Shown in pieces: positions 1 through 9,445 of a stretch of DNA of 64,000 bases. A program made the position numbers and the translations under genes. The notes beneath the pieces are model-generated. The model did no database searches. It was not told the DNA's origin and was given only the letters and a program-made list of their open reading frames with translations. Position 1 is the stretch's first letter, and each line of letters begins with the position of its first letter. Source of the DNA: Thermogemmatispora aurantia (GTDB lineage: Bacteria > Chloroflexota > Ktedonobacteria > Ktedonobacterales > Ktedonobacteraceae); assembly GCF_008974285.1 (NCBI RefSeq), contig NZ_BKZV01000001.1, positions 977,319-1,041,318 of the forward strand, given 5' to 3'.

Positions 1-858
1 GTAGTAATAGCAAGCAACTTCGTCAGGTTCAGCATGCAGCGCCAGCTGGAAGAGCTGCGGTAGCTCCTGCTGGCCTTCTTCGTCCAGATCGAAGTTCTGC
101 AACCAGAGCAGGCTACGCTTCTGATGCTGGCGCGCCCGATCAACAATCTCCCGCTCGCTACGATCATAACTGCCAGTCACAACCTCAGTAGCTTGAGGCT
201 GCTGGCGGGGTCGACGCTGCAAGTGGAGGCCCAACATGTCCAGGTCCGGTAAGAGGGCAAGGTCCTCGATCAGGCTGGCATCGTAGGAGGGGAGTACAAT
301 AACGGTCCGAACATGCTTGTCCAGACCTTTAATATAGGCGCAGAGATCGCTCAAGAAGGTCACCCAGGAGCGGCGACGAAAGCCCGCCAGGTCGGTCACA
401 TCGGGACAAAGCGCCCGACACACCGAGCAGAAGCAGGTAATTTCTCCGTAGTCTGGTTCATCGAGCAGAATCCCATTAATGGGATAGGTGTTTAAATAAA
501 AAGCGATCTCTTGAAAGAGCCAGCGACGAAACGGCTCATGGTTGAAGCAGGTCAGATCGTGATAACGACCGTGGCGGTCCAATACACGTGACTCAGGGTG
601 ATGGAAGGTATACCAGCTTGGGGCCGGCGAAGGGGTGGCGAAAAGATTACCATGCTGGCCCGGACTCAGGTAGACTTTGAGACCCACGTCTTGCGCGAGG
701 AGCAGGCCACGCTCCAGATCACGAGGCCAGTAGTGGCGCTCTTCATCTAGAATGCTGTAAACGATGCTGCTGGCGCCCGCGGCGCGGATCTGCTCAAAGT
801 CCCGTTTGACGAGGTCGGGATGAAAGAGCGAGTGGAAATAGGCAACGGTAATGTCCAT
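1..858 (-). CDS. Partial TIM-barrel, glycoside-hydrolase-like protein (C-terminus beyond window)
   Basis: An open frame runs without a stop from an ATG at 858 to the window edge (286 codons seen). The protein opens MDITVAYFHSLFHPDLVKRD and reads like a TIM-barrel carbohydrate enzyme: early strand-helix pattern, then a probable active-site segment PINGILLDEPDYGEITCF around residues 125-143. That segment is followed by a cluster of cysteines (CFCSVC, then another Cys three residues later). A DEP motif followed by CxxC-like cysteines is seen in uncharacterised glycosidase-like proteins; the cysteines could bind metal. There is no signal peptide, so it is probably cytoplasmic. It diverges from ispE across about 220 bp. 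The substrate cannot be assigned. Confidence 0.7.
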   Translation of the reverse strand, partial: MDITVAYFHSLFHPDLVKRDFEQIRAAGASSIVYSILDEERHYWPRDLERGLLLAQDVGLKVYLSPGQHGNLFATPSPAPSWYTFHHPESRVLDRHGRYHDLTCFNHEPFRRWLFQEIAFYLNTYPINGILLDEPDYGEITCFCSVCRALCPDVTDLAGFRRRSWVTFLSDLCAYIKGLDKHVRTVIVLPSYDASLIEDLALLPDLDMLGLHLQRRPRQQPQATEVVTGSYDRSEREIVDRARQHQKRSLLWLQNFDLDEEGQQELPQLFQLALHAEPDEVACYYY

Positions 859-1076
859 GACGCTCACCAGGCAAGCGGTCCAGGATAGGTGGTGCGGAGA
901 CCGATTCTTCACTCGTACTGAGCAAGCAGCTGGGCTATATTGGGAAATAGCTCGCTGGTAGTATACCACAGGTGGGACAGAATAGTTCTCCCACGAGCGA
1001 AAAAGGACTAACTTCCTTCTCTGGGGCCGCATTCTTGACAGCCTGGTCACGAAGCGGCACAATCCAGACGAATGGA

Positions 1077-2015
1077 ATGGCTATGGCTATGCAATGGCAA
1101 TGGTTACAACCGGGTAGCAGCTGCACGGTACGCGCCTACGCCAAGATCAATCTGACACTTGACGTCCTTGGCCGTCGCGGCGATGGCTATCATGCGCTGG
1201 CGACGGTGATGCAGACGATCGATCTCTACGACACACTCTCATTGACGCTGCGCGAGGATGGGCTAGTGCACCTGGTTTGCACGCAGCCCGAGCTGAGTAC
1301 GGAGACGAATCTGGCGCTACGCGCGGCGATGCTGCTCAGAGCACATACTGGCGAGCGACGTGGCGTGCTGATTGAACTACAGAAGCGCATCCCGAGCGCT
1401 GCCGGCCTGGGTGGAGGAAGTAGCGACGCCGCGGCGGCTCTGTTGGCTCTGACACGCCTGTGGCAGCTGCGACTGACTGCAACGGAATTAATGGAGCTGG
1501 CGGCCTCGCTCGGCTCGGATGTGCCTTTCTTCCTCTATGGCGGATTGGCACTCTGCGAGGGCCGGGGCGAGCTGGTAACCCCTTTGCCTCCCTGCTGGCC
1601 CGCCGAGCTGCGCTGGCTGGTGCTGCTGAAGCCAGCGATCAGTGTGGCAACCGCCGGGGTCTTTGGGGCGTTGACGGCGCACGACTATAGCGATGGTTCG
1701 CACACGCAGGCGGTCTGCGCGGCTTTGCAGGCGCAGCGGATGCCTGCCCTGTCTCATCTCCACAATGGTCTTGAGCGCGGGGTCCTGGAGCGCTATGCCG
1801 AGGTGGCCGTCGGACGGGCCGCGCTTCTGGAGGCCGGGGCACCTTTCGTCCGTCTCTCAGGCAGCGGTCCGACGCTCTTTACGGCTCTGGCCGATCTTGA
1901 GGAGGCTCACCGCCTCTGGCTCCGCCTCCAGGAGCAGGGCTACGAGGTCTACCTGACCCAGGTGGTCTATCCCTCAGCAGAATCCCTGACTCTTGCGTCT
2001 GTCGCCGCTCACTAA
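1077..2015 (+). CDS. ispE: 4-diphosphocytidyl-2-C-methyl-D-erythritol kinase (IspE)
   Basis: GHMP-family kinase of the non-mevalonate (MEP) isoprenoid pathway, phosphorylating CDP-methylerythritol with ATP in the cytoplasm. Visible signatures are the N-terminal AYAKINLTLDV segment (residues 20-30), the ATP-binding PSAAGLGGGSSDAAAAL loop (about 106-122) and a C-terminal RLSGSGPTLFT glycine loop. The frame stays open back to 972, but homologues begin only about 15-20 residues before AKINL. One of the closely spaced ATGs at 1077, 1083 or 1089 is therefore preferred; no ribosome site clearly decides between them. The length of about 310 residues fits the family. It is followed, after about 235 bp with no evident gene, by a run of glycosyltransferases in the same direction. 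Confidence 0.93.
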   Translation: MAMAMQWQWLQPGSSCTVRAYAKINLTLDVLGRRGDGYHALATVMQTIDLYDTLSLTLREDGLVHLVCTQPELSTETNLALRAAMLLRAHTGERRGVLIELQKRIPSAAGLGGGSSDAAAALLALTRLWQLRLTATELMELAASLGSDVPFFLYGGLALCEGRGELVTPLPPCWPAELRWLVLLKPAISVATAGVFGALTAHDYSDGSHTQAVCAALQAQRMPALSHLHNGLERGVLERYAEVAVGRAALLEAGAPFVRLSGSGPTLFTALADLEEAHRLWLRLQEQGYEVYLTQVVYPSAESLTLASVAAH

Positions 2016-2251
2016 ACTGCTTCGGGCCGCAGCGAGCTAGCTCGTACACTAGATTCGCTGCCAAAGTGCCTTTTGCTATAACAGCGTCAAATTCCTGCGC
2101 CCTGCCATGCAGCATGGAGAGAGCAGGTATACGTCCAAAGCTTGTTATATGTTTTTTGCCTGCTACTCTGCCGGCCTGGTCGGAGCCGGGCCGGCAGGTG
2201 CGACTGTGCTGGCTGAGGCGCGCTTTGTTGAGGATGAGGGAGCAGTAGACG

Positions 2252-3466
2252 ATGCCACTGGCAGTCTTGCGCCAGCATGTGGTGAGCTTGCTCTGCTACA
2301 TGCTGCGCCTTCCTTTCGTCTGTTTCAATTTTGTCGAGCGCTGGCTCCGGCGACGCGCCTGGCGCGAACCGCGCCGGATTGTGCTGATTAAGCCCTGTTG
2401 CCTGGGCGACCTGCTAATGACAACGCCGCTGCTCGCGGTCGTGCGGGCGGCTTATCCCCAGGCCCAGATTACGTATGTGGCCAGCAGCTGGTCGAAAGTG
2501 GTGCCGGAGCATCATCCCGCCGTGGATGCAGTCCTGGATTGTGGTACGGTCGGTATCCCTGGGCGCTACCGCTTGTCAGAGTATTTGCGCTTTGCTCGCT
2601 TTTTACGCAGGCAGCGTTTCGATCTGGCCTTTGTTCTGGATCGATCTCCTATGCTGACCCTGCTCCCCTGGCTGGCGGGTATTCCCCGCCGCGTGGGGCC
2701 GGACAGCCTGGGACGCGGCTTCGCGCTGACTGACCGTGTGCCTGCCCCTGCTACTCTGTCCGACCTGCGTCATCAGGCTGAGCTGTACCTGGACCTGGCA
2801 CGTGCCCTGGACTTGCCGCTGAAATGGGCCGACATGCGCTTTGTGCCTACCAGTGAGGAGCGCCAGCGCGCCCGGACCTTGCTCTCTCGTGACGCCGGTC
2901 GGGATGGCGAGCCACGCCTGCAGGTCGCGCTCTTGCCCGGCGGCGGCTCTAACCCAGGGATGACTTTGACGGCCAAGCGCTGGCCAGTAGCACGCTATCG
3001 CGAGCTGGTGCAGCGCCTGCTAAGCGAGCTAGAGGCTCGCGTGTTGCTGGTTGGAGGTCCAGAGGACCGCGCCGTCAACGAGGAGGTGCTGGCCGGTCTG
3101 GCCGTCCCACCAGGCCGCGTGCTCAATCTGGCAGGCGAGACTAGCTTTGGCGAGCTGGCGGCCATTTTTGAGCAGTGTGCTCTCTTCATCGGCAACGATA
3201 GTAGTCCGATGCATCTGGCCACCGCTGTGGGCATTCCAGTGATCGCCCTTTTCGGTCCGACCAGTCCACAGGAGTATGGTCCCTATCCCCTGGACGAGCC
3301 GCACCACGTGGCTCTCTGGCAGCATCCGCGCGGGGAGCCTTGCTTTTTCCTGGGTCGCATGCGCGCCTGCCAGGAATGCACCTGTATGCAGGCGCTCAGT
3401 GTCGATCTGGTCTGGCAGGCCGTGCGGCAACTGCTGCCCAGCCCTGAGCGGGGGGGAATTCGATGA
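2252..3466 (+). CDS. GT9 family glycosyltransferase (ADP-heptose:LPS heptosyltransferase-like), copy 1
   Basis: First of four consecutive GT9 (GT-B fold) glycosyltransferases. The N-terminal motif RIVLIKPCCLGDLLMTTP (residues 43-60) and the C-terminal donor-site region FIGNDSSPMHLATAVGIPV (about 310-330), followed by ALFGPTSP, are characteristic. The C-terminus carries several cysteines (CFFLGRMRACQECTCM), as is common in this family. A GAGGGAG ribosome site precedes the ATG. The stop overlaps the start of the next gene, so the two are likely co-transcribed and translationally coupled. GT9 enzymes normally transfer heptose in LPS core synthesis. In a probable monoderm they more likely build a cell-surface glycan; donor and acceptor are unknown. 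Confidence 0.9.
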   Translation: MPLAVLRQHVVSLLCYMLRLPFVCFNFVERWLRRRAWREPRRIVLIKPCCLGDLLMTTPLLAVVRAAYPQAQITYVASSWSKVVPEHHPAVDAVLDCGTVGIPGRYRLSEYLRFARFLRRQRFDLAFVLDRSPMLTLLPWLAGIPRRVGPDSLGRGFALTDRVPAPATLSDLRHQAELYLDLARALDLPLKWADMRFVPTSEERQRARTLLSRDAGRDGEPRLQVALLPGGGSNPGMTLTAKRWPVARYRELVQRLLSELEARVLLVGGPEDRAVNEEVLAGLAVPPGRVLNLAGETSFGELAAIFEQCALFIGNDSSPMHLATAVGIPVIALFGPTSPQEYGPYPLDEPHHVALWQHPRGEPCFFLGRMRACQECTCMQALSVDLVWQAVRQLLPSPERGGIR

Positions 3467-4698
3467 TGCGAGAACGGCTACGTGGGGCACTTCTGCTGCT
3501 GATCTACCTCTGTGGCCTGCCGGGGGCATGGCTGGCACAGCGACGCGCCCGACGTCCCCCCTCATCTGCCCAGGCCCCTCGCCTGCTGCTCCTACGCCCG
3601 GACCACCTGGGGGACCTGGTCCTGACTACCCCGGCGCTGACGGCGCTTAAGGAGCGCTGCCCGACAGCCCAGGTGACACTCTTTGTGGGACCCTGGTCAC
3701 AGGCGATTGTGATGGGCCATCCAGCAGCGGAACGGGTCTTGACCTGCGCCTTCCCTGGCTTCCGGCGGGCGGCCCAGGGAGCCTTGGGACCCTATTGGCT
3801 GCTGCTACGCCTGGCCTGGCAACTGCGGCGCGAACGCTACGATTTGGCGATCAACCTGCGCCCCGATTTCTGGTGGGGGGCAGCCTTGCTCTACCTGGCA
3901 GGCATCCCGCAGCGCGTCGGCTATGCGCTCGCCCCGGGTAGGCGTTTCCTGACGCATGCCTTGCCTTTCTCCGAAGGAGAGCATAGCACCTGCTCCAGCC
4001 TGCGTCTGGTCAGCGCTGCACTCCAATTGCTGGGTCAGGCCCCTCTCGCGGAGCCATTTACGCCCGAACGCTACCCGCTCCTTTTCAGGCCAACGGCCCA
4101 GGAAGAAGAACGGGCCACCGCCCTGCTCGCTGAGGCCAGTCTGACAGGTGAGGTGCCTTTCGCGGTCATCCATCCTGGCAGTGGGGCCGCCGTCAAGCTC
4201 TGGCGTCCAGAGGGCTGGGCTACCTGCGCCGTGTCCTTGCTGCGCCGCTATGGCCTGCGTCTCGTTTTAACAGGTACCCAGCAAGAGCAAGCCCTGCTTG
4301 AGGAGATTGCGACTCTGGTCCATCAGCAGCTCAGGGCCCACGAGGCGCCGCCCGTCTTGCTCTCCGCCTTGAGTGTTGGAGAGCTGGCCGCCGTTCTACG
4401 CCGCGCGCGGCTGGTGCTCGGTGTCGATAGCGGTCCGCTGCATGTGGCTGTCTCCCAGGGGACTCCAACCGTGGCGCTCTACGGGCCTGCCGATCCACAC
4501 ATCTTCGGTCCCTGGGGCAACCCCAGACGCCACGTGGTCATTCTGGCAAGCGAACGCTGTCCTGCCTGTCCAAAACTCCCCTGCGGGCGTCTCGATATTC
4601 CTCCGCAGGCCGTGCCTTTGCATCCCTGCGTACGCCTGATTCCAGAGGAGCGTGTCCTTGCAGCGGTGGAGCAACTCTTGCCAGCACGCATGTTGTAG
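3463..4698 (+). CDS. GT9 family glycosyltransferase, copy 2
   Basis: A 411-residue GT9 protein whose ATGATG start overlaps the stop of copy 1. It opens with a hydrophobic stretch (LRGALLLLIYLCGLPGAWLA) that could tether it to the membrane. The family motif LLLRPDHLGDLVLTTPAL lies around residues 41-58. The C-terminal domain shows VLGVDSGPLHVAVSQGTPTV followed by ALYGPADP, and a cysteine-bearing tail (CPACPKLPC). It shares the four-gene direction and spacing of its neighbours, so it likely acts in the same surface glycan pathway. Sugar specificity cannot be read from sequence. Confidence 0.9.
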   Translation: MMRERLRGALLLLIYLCGLPGAWLAQRRARRPPSSAQAPRLLLLRPDHLGDLVLTTPALTALKERCPTAQVTLFVGPWSQAIVMGHPAAERVLTCAFPGFRRAAQGALGPYWLLLRLAWQLRRERYDLAINLRPDFWWGAALLYLAGIPQRVGYALAPGRRFLTHALPFSEGEHSTCSSLRLVSAALQLLGQAPLAEPFTPERYPLLFRPTAQEEERATALLAEASLTGEVPFAVIHPGSGAAVKLWRPEGWATCAVSLLRRYGLRLVLTGTQQEQALLEEIATLVHQQLRAHEAPPVLLSALSVGELAAVLRRARLVLGVDSGPLHVAVSQGTPTVALYGPADPHIFGPWGNPRRHVVILASERCPACPKLPCGRLDIPPQAVPLHPCVRLIPEERVLAAVEQLLPARML

Positions 4699-4721
4699 AA
4701 TAAGGATGGCACGCAAGAGCT

Positions 4722-6122
4722 ATGGCAGAAAGAGAAGAACTCGATGAATACGGCTACCCACTTCGCCCGCCAGCTCGGCGCCGCCTGCGCAAGCTGTTGA
4801 TCCAGATCAGTAAACGCACGCTGCTGACGACCATCTACCTGGCGCTGAGCAGCTACGGCTTGCTCTTGCGCTGCGCTCGCCTGGCACGACGCCACGAGCC
4901 GCTCGATCCGCAGCGCTTCAGGCCGCGGCGCATCCTGGTTATTCGCCTGGACCTGATCGGTGATCTGGTCCTCTCGCTCACGCTGGTGCACGCCCTCAAG
5001 CGGACCTATCCCGAGGCGGAGATCGATCTGCTGGCGATGCCTTCGACAGCGCCAATCGCCGGCGCCGATCCCGATCTGGCCCAGATCATCACGTACGATC
5101 CGAACATTTGGCGTCGGCCTCAAGCGCTCGTACGGGGCCGGAATTGGCGCGAGGCCGCGGCGCTGCTCAGCCGGCTACGGACCAGGCACTATGATCTGGC
5201 CGTGAGCGTCTTCGGCCCCTGGGCGGCGCTATTGTCCCTGTTGAGCGGCGCCCGACGACGGGTAGGCTTCGCCGGTGAGGGTTATGCAGGCTTTATGACC
5301 GATCCGGTGCCAGGCCGCCATTGGCAGCCTGGTGATCGCCGTCACGAGGTTGATTATTGTCTGGAGCTGGCGCGCGCAGCAGGCGTTAGCCTCCAACCAG
5401 AAGATCGCTTCCCGCGCCTCCATGTCGATCCAGAGGCCCGCCTTGAGGTTGAGAGGCTCCTCAAGCGTCTTGATCCTGCGATCGACCTGGACGACGAGCA
5501 GGAACACGTTGCCGGGTCACGCGCGAGACCACTGGTGGTCTGTCACGTGGCCTCACATAACGGCTACGCCAAGCGCTGGCCTATTCCCTACTGGGCACGT
5601 TTGCTGACAGGTCTGGCTCGGGAGGCTCAGGCCCACCTGGTTCTCACCGGTGCCAGGGGCGACTTGCCTCTCATTCTGGCCATCCTCCAGCGTCTGGAAG
5701 GCTCCACTTCAGTGCTCAACCTGGCCGGTCAGACGAATCTGCCTCAGCTGGCAGCGCTGATGCAGATGGCTGACCTGGTGATTAGCGGAGACAGCGGCCC
5801 AATGCATATAGCGGCGGCCACCGGGACTCCCCTGATCGCTATCCACGGTCCGACCGATCCGGCCCTTAGTGGACCAGTCAGCCCGCAGGCCACAATCGTA
5901 CGTAGCGGTATCTGGTGTAGTCCTTGTTACGATGCCCGTAGTCCAGCCGACTGTCGCTTCCATACCGTCCAGTGCATGAAGGAGGTCTCGCCGGAGCAGG
6001 TGCTGACCCTGGCCCTGCGCCGCCTCCAGAAACGGCAGCCAGCCCCATCCGCGGCGGCTCGTCCCGCTATGCCGCCACCCTCTAATCCCGCCAACCCCGA
6101 ACAGCCGGGCCAGAGTCACTAG
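4722..6122 (+). CDS. GT9 family glycosyltransferase, copy 3
   Basis: A 466-residue GT9 protein, the longest of the four. It has an N-terminal basic and hydrophobic leader of about 70 residues before the family motif ILVIRLDLIGDLVLSLTL. The C-terminal donor-binding region reads VISGDSGPMHIAAATGTPLI and then AIHGPTDP. Cysteines (CSPCYDARSPADC) follow, and the tail is rich in Pro, Ala and Ser. It begins 23 bp after copy 2 and is followed 8 bp later by copy 4, which supports a single operon. The proline-rich tail is not part of the catalytic fold and may be a low-complexity extension. Confidence 0.9.
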   Translation: MAEREELDEYGYPLRPPARRRLRKLLIQISKRTLLTTIYLALSSYGLLLRCARLARRHEPLDPQRFRPRRILVIRLDLIGDLVLSLTLVHALKRTYPEAEIDLLAMPSTAPIAGADPDLAQIITYDPNIWRRPQALVRGRNWREAAALLSRLRTRHYDLAVSVFGPWAALLSLLSGARRRVGFAGEGYAGFMTDPVPGRHWQPGDRRHEVDYCLELARAAGVSLQPEDRFPRLHVDPEARLEVERLLKRLDPAIDLDDEQEHVAGSRARPLVVCHVASHNGYAKRWPIPYWARLLTGLAREAQAHLVLTGARGDLPLILAILQRLEGSTSVLNLAGQTNLPQLAALMQMADLVISGDSGPMHIAAATGTPLIAIHGPTDPALSGPVSPQATIVRSGIWCSPCYDARSPADCRFHTVQCMKEVSPEQVLTLALRRLQKRQPAPSAAARPAMPPPSNPANPEQPGQSH

Positions 6123-6130
6123 TCCTATGT

Positions 6131-7417
6131 ATGACCTTTGCAGAGGAGGCAGTTACAGTAGTGCAGCAGCAACGCGCGTCCTTGAGAACACCTTCAGCAG
6201 AGCCGGATCAGCAGCAGTCAATCCGCTTGCCAGCGGAGGCGCGTCTCCTCGTGATCAAGCTGGCTTCAATCGGCGACCTCTTGCTGGCTACGCCAGCCCT
6301 GCACGCTTTGCGCGAGACCTATCCGCAGGCGCGCATCGACCTGCTCGTGACGCCCGGTTCCGCGGATTTGTTGGCCGGCTGGGAGATCATCGACGAAATC
6401 ATTGTTCTTGATAAATACCTGTTTGATTCGCCCAAGCAGGTCTTGACCGATCCGCTGCGGCTCAGACGCCTTTTCCCACTCTGGCAGCGCCTGCGCAGCG
6501 CCCATTACGATGCTGTGCTGCTCTTGCACCACCTGACTTTGCCCTTCGGTCGCTTGAAACATCAGCTTCTGGTGCGTGCTACAGGGGCACGCTGGCGAGT
6601 TGGCTTGGATAACGGGCACGGTTGGTTTCTGAATGTACGCGTCAAAGATGAGGGCTTCGGAGCCATGCACGAAGCAGACTACAACCTGGCCATCGCCGCA
6701 GCCGTCGGCGCTCACACCAGCGACCGTCGTTTGATCGTCCCCCTGAGCGAGGCGGAGCGGGAGCAGGCCCGCTACCTGCTGTATATGGATGAGGCCCCTG
6801 ATCCCTTCATGCGCCCGATTATCGCCATGCATCCGGGCAGCGGCAGCTATAGCACTGCCCGCCGCTGGGCTCCCGAGCGCTTTGCCGCCCTGGCAGACAC
6901 CCTCTACCGCGAGGTGGGGGGACAACTGGTACTGCTCGGGGGTCCAGAAGAGCGGGAGCTGCATCAACATATCCTGAGCCTGCTGCGCTCGGGTGTGCCA
7001 GCGCGCAGCTTCGCTGGCAAAGGGAGCGTCAAAGTCACAACAGCCGTCCTGGAACAGGTCGATCTCTTTATCGGCAATGACGCGGGCGTCATGCATCTGG
7101 CCGCTGCCGCCGGCACCCCCACCGTCGCTATCTTTGGTCTCTCCAACCATCGCGCCTGGGGTCCCTATACCGGCGGCGTGCCTGGACGACAGGCAGTCGT
7201 CGTACGCCTCGACCTGCCTTGCATGCCCTGCTTCTATCGCGGTCATGAGCTGGGCACTCCCGAGGGCTGCGCCACCCGCGACTGCCTGGCCCAACTTGGC
7301 GTCGATCCGGTCGCTACCGCAGCGCGCAGCCTTTTACTTCAGGCTGGCTATCGGCCCGCCTCGCCCCTTCACACCTCTCAGCCTTCCCAAGCGGGCACGC
7401 CCAATGAGGACCACTGA
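6131..7417 (+). CDS. GT9 family glycosyltransferase, copy 4
   Basis: Fourth tandem GT9 protein (up to 428 residues). The motif LLVIKLASIGDLLLATPALH lies near residue 40-60. The donor-site segment is LFIGNDAGVMHLAAAAGTPT followed by AIFGLSNHRAWGP, and the usual cysteines follow (CMPCFYRG, CATRDC). The start is uncertain: ATG at 6131 lies 8 bp after copy 3, but a GTG at 6161 has a better ribosome site (GAGGAGG at 6143-6149) and would remove ten poorly conserved residues. It closes the co-directional block; the next gene is convergent. Confidence 0.88.
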   Translation: MTFAEEAVTVVQQQRASLRTPSAEPDQQQSIRLPAEARLLVIKLASIGDLLLATPALHALRETYPQARIDLLVTPGSADLLAGWEIIDEIIVLDKYLFDSPKQVLTDPLRLRRLFPLWQRLRSAHYDAVLLLHHLTLPFGRLKHQLLVRATGARWRVGLDNGHGWFLNVRVKDEGFGAMHEADYNLAIAAAVGAHTSDRRLIVPLSEAEREQARYLLYMDEAPDPFMRPIIAMHPGSGSYSTARRWAPERFAALADTLYREVGGQLVLLGGPEERELHQHILSLLRSGVPARSFAGKGSVKVTTAVLEQVDLFIGNDAGVMHLAAAAGTPTVAIFGLSNHRAWGPYTGGVPGRQAVVVRLDLPCMPCFYRGHELGTPEGCATRDCLAQLGVDPVATAARSLLLQAGYRPASPLHTSQPSQAGTPNEDH

Positions 7418-7482
7418 AGACGAGCCGCGGCTTTGAGGCGTGGCGTGCAGCCAGGGGTGAGCCAGCCGCGCTCTCTCGCTCG

Positions 7483-8778
7483 CTAAACCCTGGCGCCAGC
7501 CTCGGCCCGGTTGCCAGCGGGCTGACCGGTACAACGCTTGACGGGACGCGAGAAATTGCCAATCTCAACCTCGGGCAGCTCCTGACGCAGAATCTCAATC
7601 AGGGCGCGCATGCCCAGGGCCTTACCGAGCGAATCGAGAGCTGGGAGACGCGGCAAGAGGACCTCGGGATCGATGTTCAGATTACGGAGCTGGATCAGGC
7701 GCAGGCCCGTCTCACGCACAAAGGCCAGGAGCGCCTCCACCTCGCGCTCGCGATCGATCAGACCAGGGAAGCAAAGTAGATTGATAGAGGCATAGACGCC
7801 AGCATCGCGAGCGCGCTTGAGCGACTCTTTCACATCAGCCAGCGTATACCCAATCGGACGATAATAGGCTGTATAGGTTTCTTCGCGGCCAGAGATGGTG
7901 CTGGCCCGCAGCATATCGAGGCCGGCATCATAGAGGCGCTGTAGCCAGCGCGGATTACTCGCATTGGTATTGATATTAATGACGCCGCGATCCGTCCGCC
8001 GGCGGATCTCACGGATGGCCTGCTCGATACGGCGCCACTGCAGCAACGGCTCGCCCTCGCACCCCTGACCAAAGCTCACAATCGCCTCCTCAGCCAGCTC
8101 CAGATGGGGGACGGCCACCTCCACAATCTCCTCCACCGTTGGCACAAAGGTCAGGCGATCCTGGGGTGAAATCAACTGCTCCTCTTCTTGCTTCGAGATG
8201 CAGCCTACACAGCGAGCATTGCAGCCAGGAGAAACCGCAATAGCCATCTCCCAGCGGCCAAAAAACAGATTACTGGCCGTCGGACAATAGTAGTCTAGTG
8301 CACAATGGGCATGCTGCTTCAGCACGCGATTGTGAGGATAGGCTGCCAGCTTCTCCTGGATAAGACGCTCCAGCGTACGGCGCGGGAAGGCTCGTGGATG
8401 CCACTTGTGCGGATCATCGGTTCGCAGTGCTGCCACAAAGAGCCGTCCCTTCAGGCCGGCCACAGCACAGTAGCCAAAAAAGGGGAGCGGACCACTCTCA
8501 GGGTCTTTGCTATAAGCTGGCAGATGAGTGCGTGTATAGCCGATCGGCAGCAGCGCCGCCAGGGCCCAGGCTCCCCGGCGCTGTAACGTGCGACGCTGAC
8601 CAGCCGCGTCCAGTCCCACAGGCAGGCGACCAGGGAGCATCGAGAGCGTCGCCCCATCGGGGAGAGGAATCAGCTCCTCAGCCCGGAGCGGACTTCCATC
8701 AAAGGCCAGTGCGCGCAGACTTCGCTCTTCACGAACCTCCCCACGCGCCGTCGAATAAACAAGATACGGTTCCTTCAT
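7483..8778 (-). CDS. Radical SAM protein
   Basis: A 431-residue radical SAM enzyme. The SAM and 4Fe-4S binding motif CNARCVGC gives cysteines at about residues 186, 190 and 193. It is preceded by an unusual N-terminal domain of about 180 residues and by two further cysteines (HCALDYYCP), which might bind a second cluster. After the motif come FGQGCEGEPLLQ and ININTNASNPRWL, typical barrel elements of the superfamily. The start at 8778 is chosen over an upstream ATG because AGAGGTG lies just before it. It is convergent with the GT9 block. No adjacent precursor peptide or maturation partner is seen, so the substrate is unknown. Confidence 0.85.
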   Translation of the reverse strand: MKEPYLVYSTARGEVREERSLRALAFDGSPLRAEELIPLPDGATLSMLPGRLPVGLDAAGQRRTLQRRGAWALAALLPIGYTRTHLPAYSKDPESGPLPFFGYCAVAGLKGRLFVAALRTDDPHKWHPRAFPRRTLERLIQEKLAAYPHNRVLKQHAHCALDYYCPTASNLFFGRWEMAIAVSPGCNARCVGCISKQEEEQLISPQDRLTFVPTVEEIVEVAVPHLELAEEAIVSFGQGCEGEPLLQWRRIEQAIREIRRRTDRGVININTNASNPRWLQRLYDAGLDMLRASTISGREETYTAYYRPIGYTLADVKESLKRARDAGVYASINLLCFPGLIDREREVEALLAFVRETGLRLIQLRNLNIDPEVLLPRLPALDSLGKALGMRALIEILRQELPEVEIGNFSRPVKRCTGQPAGNRAEAGARV

Positions 8779-9064
8779 AGCACCTCTTGCGCTCCGCTCA
8801 TCAATCAGCAAGAACAAGACGAGCGCCTGATCCTGGATGCTCTCCACCTGCCGCAGTCGTTGCCCAAGGATGCCCACAAGAGAACGAAGTCAGCCAGCAA
8901 GCAGGCGAAAAAGGTAAAGAACAACCCAGCAGAAGACAGGCACACCTCACCTGCCTGCTGCACTTGATTTGCCCGCAACGCAGGCACAGCAAGGCGGCAG
9001 CGGCGACTGAGAGCGTGCGTTGTCTGCGAGGGGATGAACGCCCCTGTGCGGGAAGCCGAGTTGC

Positions 9065-9367
9065 TCAGTGGACGACCGGCGGTATGACCGGCAGCTGCGG
9101 ATTGGTTGGAGGCCCTTCGGAACACTCGTCTTCTAAGAACCTGGAGTGAGTGCTACCGGCCTGGGTCTGAGCCTGGGCAGGCAAACGCTGCTCCAACTCC
9201 GACATCTCCTCATAGACAAAGCTTAGCAGAATATGATTGTTCAGCACGCTCTGGCAGACATGACGGATGCGGGGGCGCTCGGCCTCCATCCAGGCATTGA
9301 TGGCCGCCTCAAGGGCGGAGATGCTATCGCCGCACTGGGCACTATCAAAGCCTTTGTATCGATACAC
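9065..9367 (-). CDS. Small conserved-looking hypothetical protein
   Basis: 100 residues from a GTG at 9367 preceded by GAAAGGA at suitable distance. The first 60 residues look like a folded alpha/beta domain (ALEAAINAWMEAERPRIRHV, then LLSFVYEEMSEL). The tail is Gln-, Thr- and Pro-rich. No family was recognised. It lies between aroA and the radical SAM gene, on the same strand as both, and could share their transcript. Codon use resembles the neighbouring real genes, which argues against a chance frame. Confidence 0.5.
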   Translation of the reverse strand: MYRYKGFDSAQCGDSISALEAAINAWMEAERPRIRHVCQSVLNNHILLSFVYEEMSELEQRLPAQAQTQAGSTHSRFLEDECSEGPPTNPQLPVIPPVVH

Positions 9368-9445
9368 CCCTCTGTCCTTTCCCTGCTAGAACAGTCAGGC
9401 AGACTCAGGTACACAACGCTTTCTATCACCCATCTGGACAAGAGT

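Noticed and set aside
6266..7294. 342-codon minus-strand frame across GT9 copy 4
   Set aside because: Fully inside a convincing GT9 gene on the other strand; composition is non-protein-like.
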